Below are positions 34,639 to 43,072 of a DNA stretch of 64,000 nt, piece by piece. Every line of letters starts with the position of its first letter. Positions within the stretch are counted from its first letter, which is position 1. The position numbers and the translations under genes are program-made. Source of the stretch: Solicola gregarius (GTDB lineage: Bacteria; Actinomycetota; Actinomycetes; Propionibacteriales; Nocardioidaceae); NCBI RefSeq assembly GCF_025790165.1, contig NZ_CP094970.1:1674001-1738000 (forward strand), given 5' to 3'. The notes beneath the pieces are model-generated. The model did no database searches and had not been told where the DNA came from. It saw nothing but the letters and a program-made list of their open reading frames with translations.

Positions 34639-36069
34639 ATGACCACCACCGTCGACAATCCGTCCGCCCTCACGACCACGCGCGGCCGACTCATCCTGGC
34701 CCTGCTCTGCGGCGTCGCCTTCCTCGACCTCATCGACGCGACGATCGTCAATATCGCCCTGCCGTCAATCCGAGACGACCTCGGCTTCTCCGTCCAGCAA
34801 CTGCAGTGGGTGCCGAGCGCGTACCTACTGACGTACGGCGGCTTCATGCTGCTCGGCGGACGTGCCGCCGATCTGCTCGGCCGCCGGCGGGTCCTGCTCG
34901 CCGGTCTCACGGTTTTCGCCGTCGCCTCGCTGGTCGGCGGCCTCGCCAGCGACGCCGGGGTGCTCGTCGGGTCACGTCTCGCACAGGGCATCGGGGCGGC
35001 GGCGACCATGCCTGCGGCGCTGTCGATCCTGACGACCACCTTCCACACCAGATCCGACCGCAATACGGCCATCGGGGTGTGGGGCGGCGTCGCCGGCCTC
35101 GCGTCCGCAGTCGGCGTTCTACTGGGCGGCGTACTGACCGAGGGGCCCGGCTGGCGCTGGGTGATGTTGATCAACCCGATCATCTGCGCCCTCCTGGTGG
35201 CGCCCGTGCTGCGGCTGCTCCCGGACGACCGTCCGGCCGAGCGCAGGCGCGGCTTCGACGCCCCGGGCGCGGCGCTCGCCACCGGCGCAATGCTGTTGCT
35301 CGTCTACACCCTCGTCGAGGCACCGGACCACGGCTGGAGCGCGGCGCGAACCGTACTCGGGCTCCTCGGCACGGCCGTGCTGGTTGCGTTGTTCCTAGCG
35401 GTCGAGATGCGCAGCAGCCGGCCCCTGGTGCCGCTGTCGATCGGCCGCGTGCCGGGCTTGCTCGCCGCGAACGTGGTCCAGTTGACGACTCTCGCCGGGT
35501 TCTTGTCGATGTTCTTCTTCCTGACCCTCTACATGGAGAATGTACTGGGCTTCTCGCCGGTCAAGACGGGACTCGCTTACCTGCCGGTCTGCATCATCGT
35601 CGGAGTCTCGGCCGGCGTCGGTTCGCAACTGATCGTACGCGTCGGCACGCGCGCGATCATCGTCGTTGGCTCACTCGTCACGGCCGCAGGCATCTTCTGG
35701 CTCTCACGTATCCCGGCGGATGGGTCGTACGTCACCGACGTACTCCCGGGCATGGTCGTCCTGTCGCTCGGCGTCGGGTCGCTGTTCGTGACGGTAACCG
35801 CCGCGGCGAACGCCGGAGTCGAGCCGGAACGCGCAGGTCTCGCCGCGGCGCTGCTGAACTCGTCGCAGCAGATCGGGGGCGCCCTCGGCCTCGCGATCCT
35901 CTCGGCGATCGCGACCTCGAGGACGGACCACCTGCTCGCGACCGGCGCCGATCCCACCAGCGCCCTGACCGACGGTTTCGGTCGCGGTCTCGCGGTCGGT
36001 GCAGCCTTCCTCGTACTGGCCGCGTTGCTCGGCCTGCGCACTGTCAACACCCGAGCAGCAGAGGCGTAG
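34639..36069 (+). CDS. MFS drug exporter, DHA2 (EmrB/QacA) family
   Basis: A 476-residue protein with about 14 transmembrane helices. LDLIDATIVNIALPSIRDDL lies in helix 1 and GRAADLLGRRRVLLAG in the loop after helix 2. It is a proton antiporter for drugs or metabolites; the substrate is unknown. The ATG follows a GAAGGGG ribosome site. Divergent from, and probably repressed by, the TetR protein. A strong terminator follows. Confidence 0.9.
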   Translation: MTTTVDNPSALTTTRGRLILALLCGVAFLDLIDATIVNIALPSIRDDLGFSVQQLQWVPSAYLLTYGGFMLLGGRAADLLGRRRVLLAGLTVFAVASLVGGLASDAGVLVGSRLAQGIGAAATMPAALSILTTTFHTRSDRNTAIGVWGGVAGLASAVGVLLGGVLTEGPGWRWVMLINPIICALLVAPVLRLLPDDRPAERRRGFDAPGAALATGAMLLLVYTLVEAPDHGWSAARTVLGLLGTAVLVALFLAVEMRSSRPLVPLSIGRVPGLLAANVVQLTTLAGFLSMFFFLTLYMENVLGFSPVKTGLAYLPVCIIVGVSAGVGSQLIVRVGTRAIIVVGSLVTAAGIFWLSRIPADGSYVTDVLPGMVVLSLGVGSLFVTVTAAANAGVEPERAGLAAALLNSSQQIGGALGLAILSAIATSRTDHLLATGADPTSALTDGFGRGLAVGAAFLVLAALLGLRTVNTRAAEA

Positions 36070-36107
36070 GTGGGTCACCTGGACCCATCGGGCGCGGCAC
36101 GCACACG

Positions 36108-36152
36108 CGTACGACTGCCACTCACTCCCCTGTGGTGAGTGGCAGTCGTACG
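36108..36152. terminator. Bidirectional terminator, 18-bp stem
   Basis: Perfect 18-bp arms (36108-36125 and 36135-36152) with a 9-nt loop, midway between the convergent MFS and ABC permease genes. Confidence 0.85.
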
Positions 36153-36159
36153 AGGCTGA

Positions 36160-36975
36160 TCACGCGTCGCGGCGTACGAACCGCATTGCTGCAAAGGCGA
36201 ACAACACCGCGGTCTCGAGGCAGAAGACGCCGAAGCCGGTCCACGGCGCGAGCAGATCCGGGTTGAAGTTGACCACGGTCGAGATGTTCGAACCGGCGTT
36301 GCCCGGCATCAGCTTCATCAGCCAGTCACCGGTCTGCCCCGGGACCAGCAGCACCAGGTTGCCGACGACGAAGATCAAGGCCAGTGCTATCGAGATCGCC
36401 GCTGCGGTATGTCGTACGAGGAAGGCGAGCGCGGCCGAGAAGAGTCCGAGCGCGGCGAGGTACAGGCCGCTGCCGAACATCGCCCGGATGACGCCGTCGT
36501 CGCCGAGCGACAGACCGACACCTTCGGCGTCCAGGAACGGGTTGCCGGCGAAGTAGCCGGCGAACGCGGTGACGGTGCCACCGACGAACAGGACCGCGGC
36601 GAGCACGGCGCTCTTGGCCAGCAGTACCCGCTTCCGGCGGGGAGTCGCGGTCAGAGTCGTGCGGATCATGCCGTTCCCGTACTCGTTCGACACTGCCAGC
36701 ACACCGAGCACCACGGCGGTTACCTGCGCGATCATCATCCCCCAGGTGATGAACGCGCCGGCGGGCTCGCCCGCCTCGCCACTCGCGATCCCGTCGGCGG
36801 TGGTCGCACAGATCAACGCAGTGAGTCCGGCCCCGAACCCGAGCAGCGCGACCATCGTCCAGACGCTGGAGCGTACGCTCCACAGCTTGATCCACTCGGC
36901 GTGTAGTGCGTTGGACAAACCCGGGTTGCCCGCCTGCGTACGAACGGGCGCGCGGGTCGCTTCGATCGCGGTCAT
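36160..36975 (-). CDS. ABC-2 type transporter permease
   Basis: A 271-residue membrane protein with six hydrophobic segments (about 40-62, 80-100, 125-146, 165-190, 197-215, 243-263). SNEYGNGMIRTTLTATPRR near 105 is the usual cytosolic segment of ABC-2 permeases next to the ATPase contact. It overlaps the ATPase gene by four bases (ATGA). An exporter of unknown substrate; such pairs often give peptide or drug resistance. Confidence 0.88.
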   Translation of the reverse strand: MTAIEATRAPVRTQAGNPGLSNALHAEWIKLWSVRSSVWTMVALLGFGAGLTALICATTADGIASGEAGEPAGAFITWGMMIAQVTAVVLGVLAVSNEYGNGMIRTTLTATPRRKRVLLAKSAVLAAVLFVGGTVTAFAGYFAGNPFLDAEGVGLSLGDDGVIRAMFGSGLYLAALGLFSAALAFLVRHTAAAISIALALIFVVGNLVLLVPGQTGDWLMKLMPGNAGSNISTVVNFNPDLLAPWTGFGVFCLETAVLFAFAAMRFVRRDA

Positions 36976-37886
36976 GAGGTCGCTCCTACGGTCGCGTGGT
37001 ACTCCACGCTGTCTGCGGTCAAGGTCATGAAGGCGTCCTCCAGGGAGGACCGAACCAAGGTCAGCTCGTGCAGGTGGAGGCCGGCAGAGCCGGCGAGATC
37101 GCCGATCTGCGCCGCCGATCGGCCCTGCACGTGCAGTTCGTCGCCGTCGATCGACACCTCGCAGTGCTCGCGTCGCAGCAGCTCGGCGAGTCGGCCGCGC
37201 TCCGGCGCCTTGATCCGTACGTACGACGCGGCGTGGTCGGAGATGAAGTCCGCCATGCTGCAGTCGGCGAGGATCTGTCCGCGCCCGACCACCAGCAGGT
37301 GCTCGGCGGTCACCGCCATCTCGGACATCAGGTGGCTGGACACGAAGACCGTGCGGCCCTCCGCTGCGAGCCGCTGCATCAGCCCGCGTACCCAGCGGAT
37401 GCCCTCCGGGTCGAGGCCGTTGACCGGCTCGTCCAGGACGACGACCGGAGGGTCACCGATCAGGGCGGCGGCGATGCCGAGGCGTTGGCCCATGCCGAGC
37501 GAGAACCGGCCCGCGCGATTGTCAGCGACCGACTCCAGCCCGACCAGGCCGAGCACCTCGTCGACGCGTTTCATCGGGATGCCGTTGCTTGCCGCCATCC
37601 AGCGAAGGTGATCGCGGGCCGTACGACCGGGGTGGATCGCGTGTGCGTCGATGAGCGCTCCGACCTCGCGCAACGGGGCGGGCAGGTCGTGGTAGCGCCG
37701 GCCCGCGACCGTGACGCTGCCGCTCGTCGGGCGGTCGAGCCCGAGGATCATCCGCATGGTTGTCGACTTCCCGGCGCCGTTCGGTCCGAGGAAGCCGGTC
37801 ACCCGACCGGGCTCGACGGCGAAGTCGATCGAGTCGACCGCGCGGGTCGGCCCGTACGTCTTGGTGAGTGCGTTCGCGACGATCAT
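36972..37886 (-). CDS. ABC transporter ATP-binding protein
   Basis: A 304-residue ATPase with Walker A GPNGAGKST (near 38), a signature FSLGMGQRLGIA in place of LSGGQ, Walker B VVVLDEPVNGLDP and a C-terminal regulatory region (about 215-300). The LGMGQR-type signature and the partner permease mark it as a DrrA/BcrA-like exporter ATPase. ATG 37886 was chosen; a GTG five codons earlier is possible. Confidence 0.92.
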   Translation of the reverse strand: MIVANALTKTYGPTRAVDSIDFAVEPGRVTGFLGPNGAGKSTTMRMILGLDRPTSGSVTVAGRRYHDLPAPLREVGALIDAHAIHPGRTARDHLRWMAASNGIPMKRVDEVLGLVGLESVADNRAGRFSLGMGQRLGIAAALIGDPPVVVLDEPVNGLDPEGIRWVRGLMQRLAAEGRTVFVSSHLMSEMAVTAEHLLVVGRGQILADCSMADFISDHAASYVRIKAPERGRLAELLRREHCEVSIDGDELHVQGRSAAQIGDLAGSAGLHLHELTLVRSSLEDAFMTLTADSVEYHATVGATS

Positions 37887-37975
37887 GATGCGACCGTCCA
37901 CAGGAGTCGTGTGTTCATGTCGTACAGCGTCGTTCGGACGTACCCCCGAGCACATCGGGGACGGCCCCAGAGCCG

Positions 37976-38016
37976 ACCCCGAGTGACCCCTGAGCCGCCG
38001 GGGCGTAACTCGGGGT
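37976..38016 (-). terminator. Possible terminator of the M15 peptidase gene
   Basis: ACCCCGAGT (37976-37984) pairs with ACTCGGGGT (38008-38016) around a 23-nt loop, just after the M15 stop. There is no T tract. Confidence 0.4.
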
Positions 38017-38021
38017 ATCCG

Positions 38022-38864
38022 TCAGTCGCCGAAGATGCCGCCGTCGTGACGATGCGCCCGGCCAGACGGGTCGATCTGGAAGTGTTGCCAGTCGGCGCTT
38101 CCCAGCCAGCCGAACCCGGCCCGACGCATTGCGCGTACGACGCCCTGCGCACCGGAGCGGTACGTGATGCGATGCGGGCGCGAGCGGAAGTTCCACCAGC
38201 GATTGGGTTTGAAGCCGCGCGCGGACCGGTACGGGTTCTCCCAGGTATTGATGTCGATCGAGCGCCCGAGACTGTGCGGGCTCAGATCGCTCGGACTGCC
38301 GACGATGCCGCGGCAGTTGAACGCCGAGGTGTTGCCGGCCCCCATCGACTTGAGGTCGTTGGCGCCGTGTAGCTTCCGGCTCCAACCGAACCGGTCGACT
38401 CGGAACATGTGCCGGATCGGAAACCTGCCACGATAGATCCCTCGGAAGGCACGTACGGTGTTGCGGGCGATCGAGCGATGGACGACCAGCTCTCCACGAT
38501 GCCGGTAGCCGTCGTAGCCCCAGTAGTTCATCCGGATGAGCCGCAGCTTGCGTCGCCCGACCGGGCAGCCACGATGCCAGCTGCGGCCGGTCATCGACCG
38601 CCACACCTTCGTTGGGATGCGCATGACGTGTGGATGCATCCCCCGCGCCGTGGGCCGCGGCTGCCGAGGCAGCCGGATGCGAGGGCGCGGCGCCTTCTTC
38701 GGAAGCTTCACCGGCGCGATACGTACGCCCGCCGACGCCGCGTGGGTCGTGGGTCCAACGCGTTCGTTGCTCGCGGGAGCTCCGGCCGGACCGACGACGG
38801 CGCCACCGACGGCGAGCGCGACGGCGCTCGTCATGAGCAGGGTCCGACGGGTGATCGCCCGCAT
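38022..38864 (-). CDS. Secreted M15-family (D-Ala-D-Ala carboxypeptidase-like) protein
   Basis: A 280-residue exported protein. A signal peptide with twin Arg (MRAITRRTLLMTSAVALAV) precedes a Pro/Arg-rich linker (about 45-75) and an M15-type domain. Zinc ligands fit SPHSLGRSIDIN near 195 and the C-terminal WQHFQI. It probably trims peptidoglycan stem peptides outside the membrane. The ATG at 38864 follows GGAGG; an ATG four codons earlier lacks a ribosome site. The mature protein is unusually rich in Arg. Confidence 0.85.
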   Translation of the reverse strand: MRAITRRTLLMTSAVALAVGGAVVGPAGAPASNERVGPTTHAASAGVRIAPVKLPKKAPRPRIRLPRQPRPTARGMHPHVMRIPTKVWRSMTGRSWHRGCPVGRRKLRLIRMNYWGYDGYRHRGELVVHRSIARNTVRAFRGIYRGRFPIRHMFRVDRFGWSRKLHGANDLKSMGAGNTSAFNCRGIVGSPSDLSPHSLGRSIDINTWENPYRSARGFKPNRWWNFRSRPHRITYRSGAQGVVRAMRRAGFGWLGSADWQHFQIDPSGRAHRHDGGIFGD

Positions 38865-38962
38865 ACCGCCTCCCATGGCCGACCTGCCGAGTCAACCACG
38901 CCTCGGACCGGACCGCTCGGAAACCGCCCCGCATCACCTTGACGCCACAGTGATGCTTGCGT

Positions 38963-38992
38963 TGACGTCATTGTGGTGTCATGATGACGTCA
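38963..38992. promoter_or_regulatory. Paired TGACGTCA boxes at the RHH gene start
   Basis: TGACGTCA at 38963-38970 and again at 38985-38992, spaced exactly 22 bp (two helical turns). The second box covers the first base of the start codon. A ribbon-helix-helix autorepressor bound as two dimers would fit. Confidence 0.6.
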
Positions 38993-39540
38993 TGAACCTT
39001 TCGCAGTACGTCGAGCGTCTCCGCGCCGACCTGACCGACGCAGCGGCGGCCGGCGACGACGAGATCCGCTCCGCCGCGGAGCGGTTGGCCCAGGCGCTGA
39101 GCCCGTCGACCCGGATGGTGATGCTCGAGGCGCTGTCCGACGCGACCGCCGAGATCACCAGCGAGCTCGAGCAGGCGACGGTCGAGGTACGGCTCAAGGG
39201 TCGTGAGCCCGAGTTCGTCGTGAGCGAGGTCTACTCCGAGCCGGTGGCCCCACCTCCTCCTCCGACGCCTCCGACACCCCCGCCGGCGCCGGGCGCCGAC
39301 GACGCCGAGAGCGACGTGGTCGCCCGCGTGACGGTCCGGATCCCGGAATGGCTCAAGGCACGCGCCGAAGACCTCGCGACGGAGCAGGCGCAGTCGCTCA
39401 ACGCATGGATCGTCAACGCCATCAAGTCGGCATCTGGCGATCGAGCCGTCAACATCGATCTCGATCTCGGCTCGGGCCGGATCAACGTGGGCCATCCGTA
39501 CGGCCCTCGCTCCCGACGCGTCCAAGGCTGGGCGCGCTAG
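38992..39540 (+). CDS. Ribbon-helix-helix (HicB/Arc-like) protein
   Basis: A 182-residue protein. The N-terminal part (1-80) is helical, a Pro-rich linker (about 84-100; PPPPPTPPTPPPAPG) follows, and the C-terminal VARVTVRIPEWLKARAEDLATEQ...NAWIVNAI (about 108-145) has the strand-helix-helix pattern of RHH DNA-binding proteins such as Arc and HicB. No toxin of the HicA type is adjacent. It is probably the repressor of its own operon, with DUF4097 and a small protein downstream. No Shine-Dalgarno is visible; likely leaderless. Confidence 0.78.
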   Translation: MNLSQYVERLRADLTDAAAAGDDEIRSAAERLAQALSPSTRMVMLEALSDATAEITSELEQATVEVRLKGREPEFVVSEVYSEPVAPPPPPTPPTPPPAPGADDAESDVVARVTVRIPEWLKARAEDLATEQAQSLNAWIVNAIKSASGDRAVNIDLDLGSGRINVGHPYGPRSRRVQGWAR

Positions 39541-39615
39541 CCGACACCACACCGACAACCCAACGCAGGGCGTACGCGCCGTGCGGCGGGTTCGTACACC
39601 CGAAAGAGGCACCAC

Positions 39616-40455
39616 ATGCACACCTTCGACACTCCCTCACCGGTTCAGCTGCGGGTGAGCAACCGCGCCGGGCGCGTTTCGATCGAGGCCGCCGACGTCA
39701 CCGAGTCGACCGTGGAGCTCACCGCGCTGAGCCCCGAGGCGGACGAGGCGATTGCGGAGGCGATCGTCGAGCAGCGCGGCTCGCATATCGTCGTGGATCT
39801 TCCCCGCGGACGGCCGGGCCTGTTCCGCTCCCGCAGTCCGAAGGTCGCGATCGACATCACGGTGCCGACCGGGTCGAACCTCCGCGCCAGCCTGCAGTCC
39901 TCCGACCTGCGTACGACCGGCGCGTTGAACGACGCCCATGTCGAGGTCGGTTCGGGCGACATCGTCATGGACACCACCACCGGCTCGGCCCGGCTGCAGA
40001 ACGGATCGGGCGACGTCCAGATCGAGCAGTGCCACGGCGACATCGTGGTGACCTTGGGCTCCGGCGACGTCCGCGTCGGCACCGTGCGCGGCAAGGCACA
40101 GACGCGAAGCGGGAGCGGCGACGTGACGATCGAACACGCCAAGGGTGTCGTGACGGCGGCGTCGGGTTCGGGAGACATAGCCGTGAGTTCGAGCGACTCC
40201 GGACTCACCGCGAAGACAGGGTCGGGCGATGTCCGGGTGCACAGGGCGCGGTCGGGCGAGGTCCGGGTGACAACCGCCTCGGGCGATGTCGACGTCTCGG
40301 TCGATCACGGCACCGCCGTGTGGCTCGATCTGAACACCCTCAGCGGCGCAGTACGTAACGAGCTCGACGCGATCGACGGTCCCGACGAGACCGAGCAACA
40401 GCTGAAACTCCGAGTCAAGACCGCCAGCGGCGACATCTCCGTCGCCCGCTCGTAG
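39616..40455 (+). CDS. DUF4097-family beta-strand-repeat protein
   Basis: A 279-residue protein of short beta strands with a recurring SGD turn (GSGDIVM, GSGDVQI, GSGDVRV, GSGDVTI, GSGDIAV, GSGDVRV, ASGDVDV, ASGDISV), indicating a right-handed beta-solenoid. No signal peptide or membrane segment is seen, so it is cytosolic here. The family's function is not established; members often sit with regulators. The ATG at 39616 is 75 bp after the RHH gene on the same strand. Confidence 0.88.
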   Translation: MHTFDTPSPVQLRVSNRAGRVSIEAADVTESTVELTALSPEADEAIAEAIVEQRGSHIVVDLPRGRPGLFRSRSPKVAIDITVPTGSNLRASLQSSDLRTTGALNDAHVEVGSGDIVMDTTTGSARLQNGSGDVQIEQCHGDIVVTLGSGDVRVGTVRGKAQTRSGSGDVTIEHAKGVVTAASGSGDIAVSSSDSGLTAKTGSGDVRVHRARSGEVRVTTASGDVDVSVDHGTAVWLDLNTLSGAVRNELDAIDGPDETEQQLKLRVKTASGDISVARS

Positions 40456-40480
40456 ACACCACGAAGAATTGGAGAGGACC

Positions 40481-40657
40481 GTGATCAGGCCCATGAACCA
40501 CACGATCGAGATGATCGCCGCTCAGTACGAGACGTACGTTCGCGACCAGGCGAGGCGCCACCGTGCGTACGACGACGAGTTCGAACCGTCGACCCGCCGA
40601 CGCCGTTCGAAGGCCAACCAGCGGATCGCCGGCGCGACCGACCCGAGCGAGCTCTGA
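40481..40657 (+). CDS. Small basic hypothetical protein
   Basis: A 58-residue protein rich in Arg, Gln and Tyr (IAAQYETYVRDQARRHRAYDD...STRRRRSK). The GTG at 40481 follows GGAGAGG; an ATG four codons later is possible. Same strand and 25 bp after DUF4097, so third gene of the RHH-DUF4097 cassette. Not recognised. Confidence 0.6.
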   Translation: MIRPMNHTIEMIAAQYETYVRDQARRHRAYDDEFEPSTRRRRSKANQRIAGATDPSEL

Positions 40658-40664
40658 GGTGCCG

Positions 40665-41240
40665 TCAGATCTTCGTACGGTGGAAGTTCGCGTACGACCG
40701 CGACGGTGTCGGACCCCGCTGGCCCTGGTACCGCGAGCCGTACTTCGCCGTCCCGTAAGGATGGTCTGCGGGAGAGCTGAGCCGGAAGAAGCAAAGCTGC
40801 CCGATCTTCATCCCGGGGTACAGCTTGATCGGCAGCGTGGCGACGTTCGCCAGCTCGAGGGTGACGTGCCCGGAGAACCCCGGGTCGATGAAGCCGGCCG
40901 TCGCATGGGTGAGCAGGCCCAGCCGACCGAGCGACGACTTGCCCTCGACCCGGGCCGCGATGTCGTCGGGAAGGCTCACCTGTTCGTACGTCGAGCCGAG
41001 CACGAACTCGCCGGGATGCAGGATGAACGGCGAACCCTTCTCGGCGATGACCTCCTGGGTCAGGTCGGACTGGTCCGCGGCCGGGTCGATGTGCGGGTAC
41101 ATGTGGTTCTGGAACACCCGGAAGAACTTGTCGAGCCGCATGTCGATGCTCGACGGCTGGATCATCTCGGCGTCCCACGGATCGAGTCGGATCCGCGACC
41201 GGTCGATCTCGGTCAGGATGTCGTGGTCGGAGAGCAGCAC
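40665..41240 (-). CDS. dcd: dCTP deaminase
   Basis: A 191-residue trimeric nucleotide enzyme that deaminates dCTP on the way to dUMP; actinobacterial members can be bifunctional deaminase-dUTPases. Signatures: [11 protein letters not shown] (28-38), [13 protein letters not shown] near 110, and [21 protein letters not shown] near 125, which carries the catalytic Glu. GTG start at 41240, giving the conserved MLLSDHDIL opening. Convergent with the small gene, 7 bp between stops. Confidence 0.95.
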   Translation of the reverse strand: MLLSDHDILTEIDRSRIRLDPWDAEMIQPSSIDMRLDKFFRVFQNHMYPHIDPAADQSDLTQEVIAEKGSPFILHPGEFVLGSTYEQVSLPDDIAARVEGKSSLGRLGLLTHATAGFIDPGFSGHVTLELANVATLPIKLYPGMKIGQLCFFRLSSPADHPYGTAKYGSRYQGQRGPTPSRSYANFHRTKI

Positions 41241-41305
41241 CCTGTGAATGTACCGAACGCCCCGAGACCATGCCGCGCCTCGGTCCGACGCGGCGCATCG
41301 ACGGG

Positions 41306-41336
41306 TTGCGCGAGGCCGCCTCGTTGGGACTAGTAT
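41306..41336 (+). promoter_or_regulatory. Possible tRNA-Gly promoter
   Basis: TTGCGC-N19-TAGTAT ending 15 bp before the tRNA. The -10 box is good, the -35 box weak and the spacing long. Confidence 0.4.
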
Positions 41337-41351
41337 CCTGTGTCGCAGCGC

Positions 41352-41425
41352 GCGGATGTAGTTCAATGGCAGAACCTCAGCTTCCCAAGCTGATAGTGCG
41401 GGTTCGATTCCCGTCATCCGCTCCA
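41352..41425 (+). tRNA. tRNA-Gly (anticodon CCC)
   Basis: The 74-nt cloverleaf folds completely. Acceptor GCGGATG/CATCCGC, D arm GTTC/GAAC, anticodon arm TCAGC-TTCCCAA-GCTGA with CCC at 41384-41386, T arm GCGGG-TTCGATT-CCCGT, then an encoded TCCA end. Confidence 0.97.
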
Positions 41426-41466
41426 CAGCAAGGCCCCGGGCCAGAGGGAGACCTCGGACCCGGGGT

Positions 41467-42057
41467 CTACACCTGCACCGGACGGCCGACGTACCCGGCG
41501 AGCCTCGCGTAGACGTCGGCGCCGGCATCGACGTCGACGACAGGGCCGAACTGTCCGTCGTCACTACGGGCGTCCGCGGGCACATTGTCTCCGAACCAGT
41601 CCAGCGCGGCCTCGCCCAGGACAGGATCGAGGTCGTTCACCTGACCGGTGACGTGAGCGAGATCCCAGGAGTGGACGGTGAACTCATGCGTGTAGGCGTC
41701 GAGCACCTCACGGCCCGACATGACCGCCCACGGCATGGTGCAGCTCTTGCCCAGTGCAGCATCGGCCGACCAGACCTGCTCGAAACCGGCCCGCGCCCCG
41801 CGGAACTCATCAGCCCACCCACCGGTGATGTCGGTAGCGGGGTCGGTCACCGCGCTCGCATCCTCGCCCCGGCCGGCGGCCGCGAGCTTGCGTAGCACGG
41901 CAATGAGATGCGCAACGAGCGTTCCAGCGTCGTAGTCCGCGCATGGCGTCGGGTGGCCGAAGTCGTCACCGCGGAGCGCGTCCACCTGGCGTTGGGTCTG
42001 GTCGAGCGCGGAACTCAACTGCGGACGCGGATCAGCGGATCCACCGGTCTCGGTCAT
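41467..42057 (-). CDS. Maleylpyruvate isomerase/DinB-fold protein (TIGR03086-like)
   Basis: A 196-residue four-helix-bundle protein. An N-terminal MIP-type domain with [15 protein letters not shown] and [17 protein letters not shown] (His about 51) and [28 protein letters not shown] near 130 carries the His ligands expected for the metal site. Relatives use mycothiol as thiol cofactor, in keeping with an actinobacterial host. The substrate is unknown. ATG 42057 follows GGGAGG. One of three such proteins here. Confidence 0.85.
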   Translation of the reverse strand: MTETGGSADPRPQLSSALDQTQRQVDALRGDDFGHPTPCADYDAGTLVAHLIAVLRKLAAAGRGEDASAVTDPATDITGGWADEFRGARAGFEQVWSADAALGKSCTMPWAVMSGREVLDAYTHEFTVHSWDLAHVTGQVNDLDPVLGEAALDWFGDNVPADARSDDGQFGPVVDVDAGADVYARLAGYVGRPVQV

Positions 42058-42184
42058 CAGGCATTGCCTCCCAGGCTTGCGATCAGTTGCGCACACGGTA
42101 TGGGTCGCCTCTGACAAGACGCATCGCTGCGGGAGCTCGACCCGGATTCCCAGGCGATGGTGCGGCTCGTACGCAGCCCAGGTT

Positions 42185-42805
42185 TCATCCCAGCCGCTGC
42201 TGTAGGACGTCGGCACCCGGGCCTGCAAGGTCGCGCGCTACCCCGGCACGTCCCGCCAGCACCATCAGCACTGCCTCGGCGGGTCCGTGAGCCTCGGGCC
42301 CCTTGCCGTATGACCAGTCGAGGTCGTCCGCAATCAGGCGTACGCCCCGCGCGTTCCAGAAGCCGCGCAGCGGTGGGGCCGTGACCGCGAACGGGAGCGC
42401 GTATTGCAGTCGTTCCTCGGGGATGACGCGCGTCTTGCCGAGAGGCCGGCGGATGTCCTGCTGATGAATGAGCGCATCGACGAGACCGACCCGGCCTCCG
42501 AACCTTGCCGTCGCGCCCTGCGGATCCAGGTGCGCGCGCAAGTACGCGATCAGCTGGTGCGGATCGAGATCGGCATACTCCGCCAACGCAACGTCGTTGA
42601 GATTGCCGAACCGGAACCGCGCGCGTACGAACCGACGAAGCAGATCGCCCTTGTCGTGCTCCTCGTAGCTGATGGCATGGGCGACGACATCGCGGACCCG
42701 CCACCTCGAGCACAGGCTCGCGACCTCCCACTCGTCGGCGGTCAGGTCCTCCAGGAAGTCGGCCAGCTCCGAGCGTTCCTGCCGCGCGAGCGCCATCACG
42801 TCCAT
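42185..42805 (-). CDS. Maleylpyruvate isomerase/DinB-fold protein (TIGR03083-like)
   Basis: A 206-residue protein. MALARQERSELADFLEDLT then SLCSRWRVRDVVAHAISYEEH (metal His about 48) and LVDALIHQQDIRRPLG (His about 138, the HxxD-type motif) define the mycothiol-dependent MIP fold. The start is ATG 42805 after GGGAGAA. Same strand as the neighbouring MIP protein (128 bp gap) and downstream of an ECF41 sigma gene; whether they share a transcript is unclear. Confidence 0.87.
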   Translation of the reverse strand: MDVMALARQERSELADFLEDLTADEWEVASLCSRWRVRDVVAHAISYEEHDKGDLLRRFVRARFRFGNLNDVALAEYADLDPHQLIAYLRAHLDPQGATARFGGRVGLVDALIHQQDIRRPLGKTRVIPEERLQYALPFAVTAPPLRGFWNARGVRLIADDLDWSYGKGPEAHGPAEAVLMVLAGRAGVARDLAGPGADVLQQRLG

Positions 42806-42945
42806 CCGGACTTCTCCCGTACGCACCTAGGGGTCACCGGGTGAAGATACCGCTCGAGACCGACCGGCCCCCCGGCGCGACGCCGCAAGACTCGCCACCG
42901 CCGTGACGACAAGGGTCACGACGACGACACCGAGGGCTCAGCAGT

Positions 42946-43060
42946 GAGTTGATCTCCGGCGCAGGTACGTGGTGGCCACCGTTGACGAACGGCAGCTCGT
43001 TCTGGTGCAACGCGTGCAGCACGAGCTTGACGCCCACGACCAACCGAGGGCGACCGCGTC
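42946..43060 (-). other. Gene-like remnant downstream of the second ECF41 gene
   Basis: The minus strand reads ...VGVKLVLHALHQNELPFVN, then GGHHVPAPEINSLLS, without a start or ribosome site and in a frame different from the sigma factor. The composition looks protein-like rather than random GC-rich shadow, but I cannot name a family. It could be the decayed end of the sigma factor's former target gene. The remaining 42806-43072 holds nothing else that I see. Confidence 0.2.
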
Positions 43061-43072
43061 CGCGGAGCGCCG

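Noticed and set aside
38992-39540. HicAB toxin-antitoxin module
   Set aside because: Only the RHH-like part is present; the next genes are a beta-solenoid DUF4097 protein and a small basic protein, not a HicA-type RNase.
41352-41425. Integration site at the tRNA-Gly gene
   Set aside because: No duplicate of the tRNA 3' end and no integrase nearby; the flanks are ordinary chromosomal genes.
42834-42945. Coding gene between the MIP protein and the second ECF41 factor
   Set aside because: No start with a ribosome site and no recognisable frame; only the short gene-like stretch at 42946-43060 stands out.
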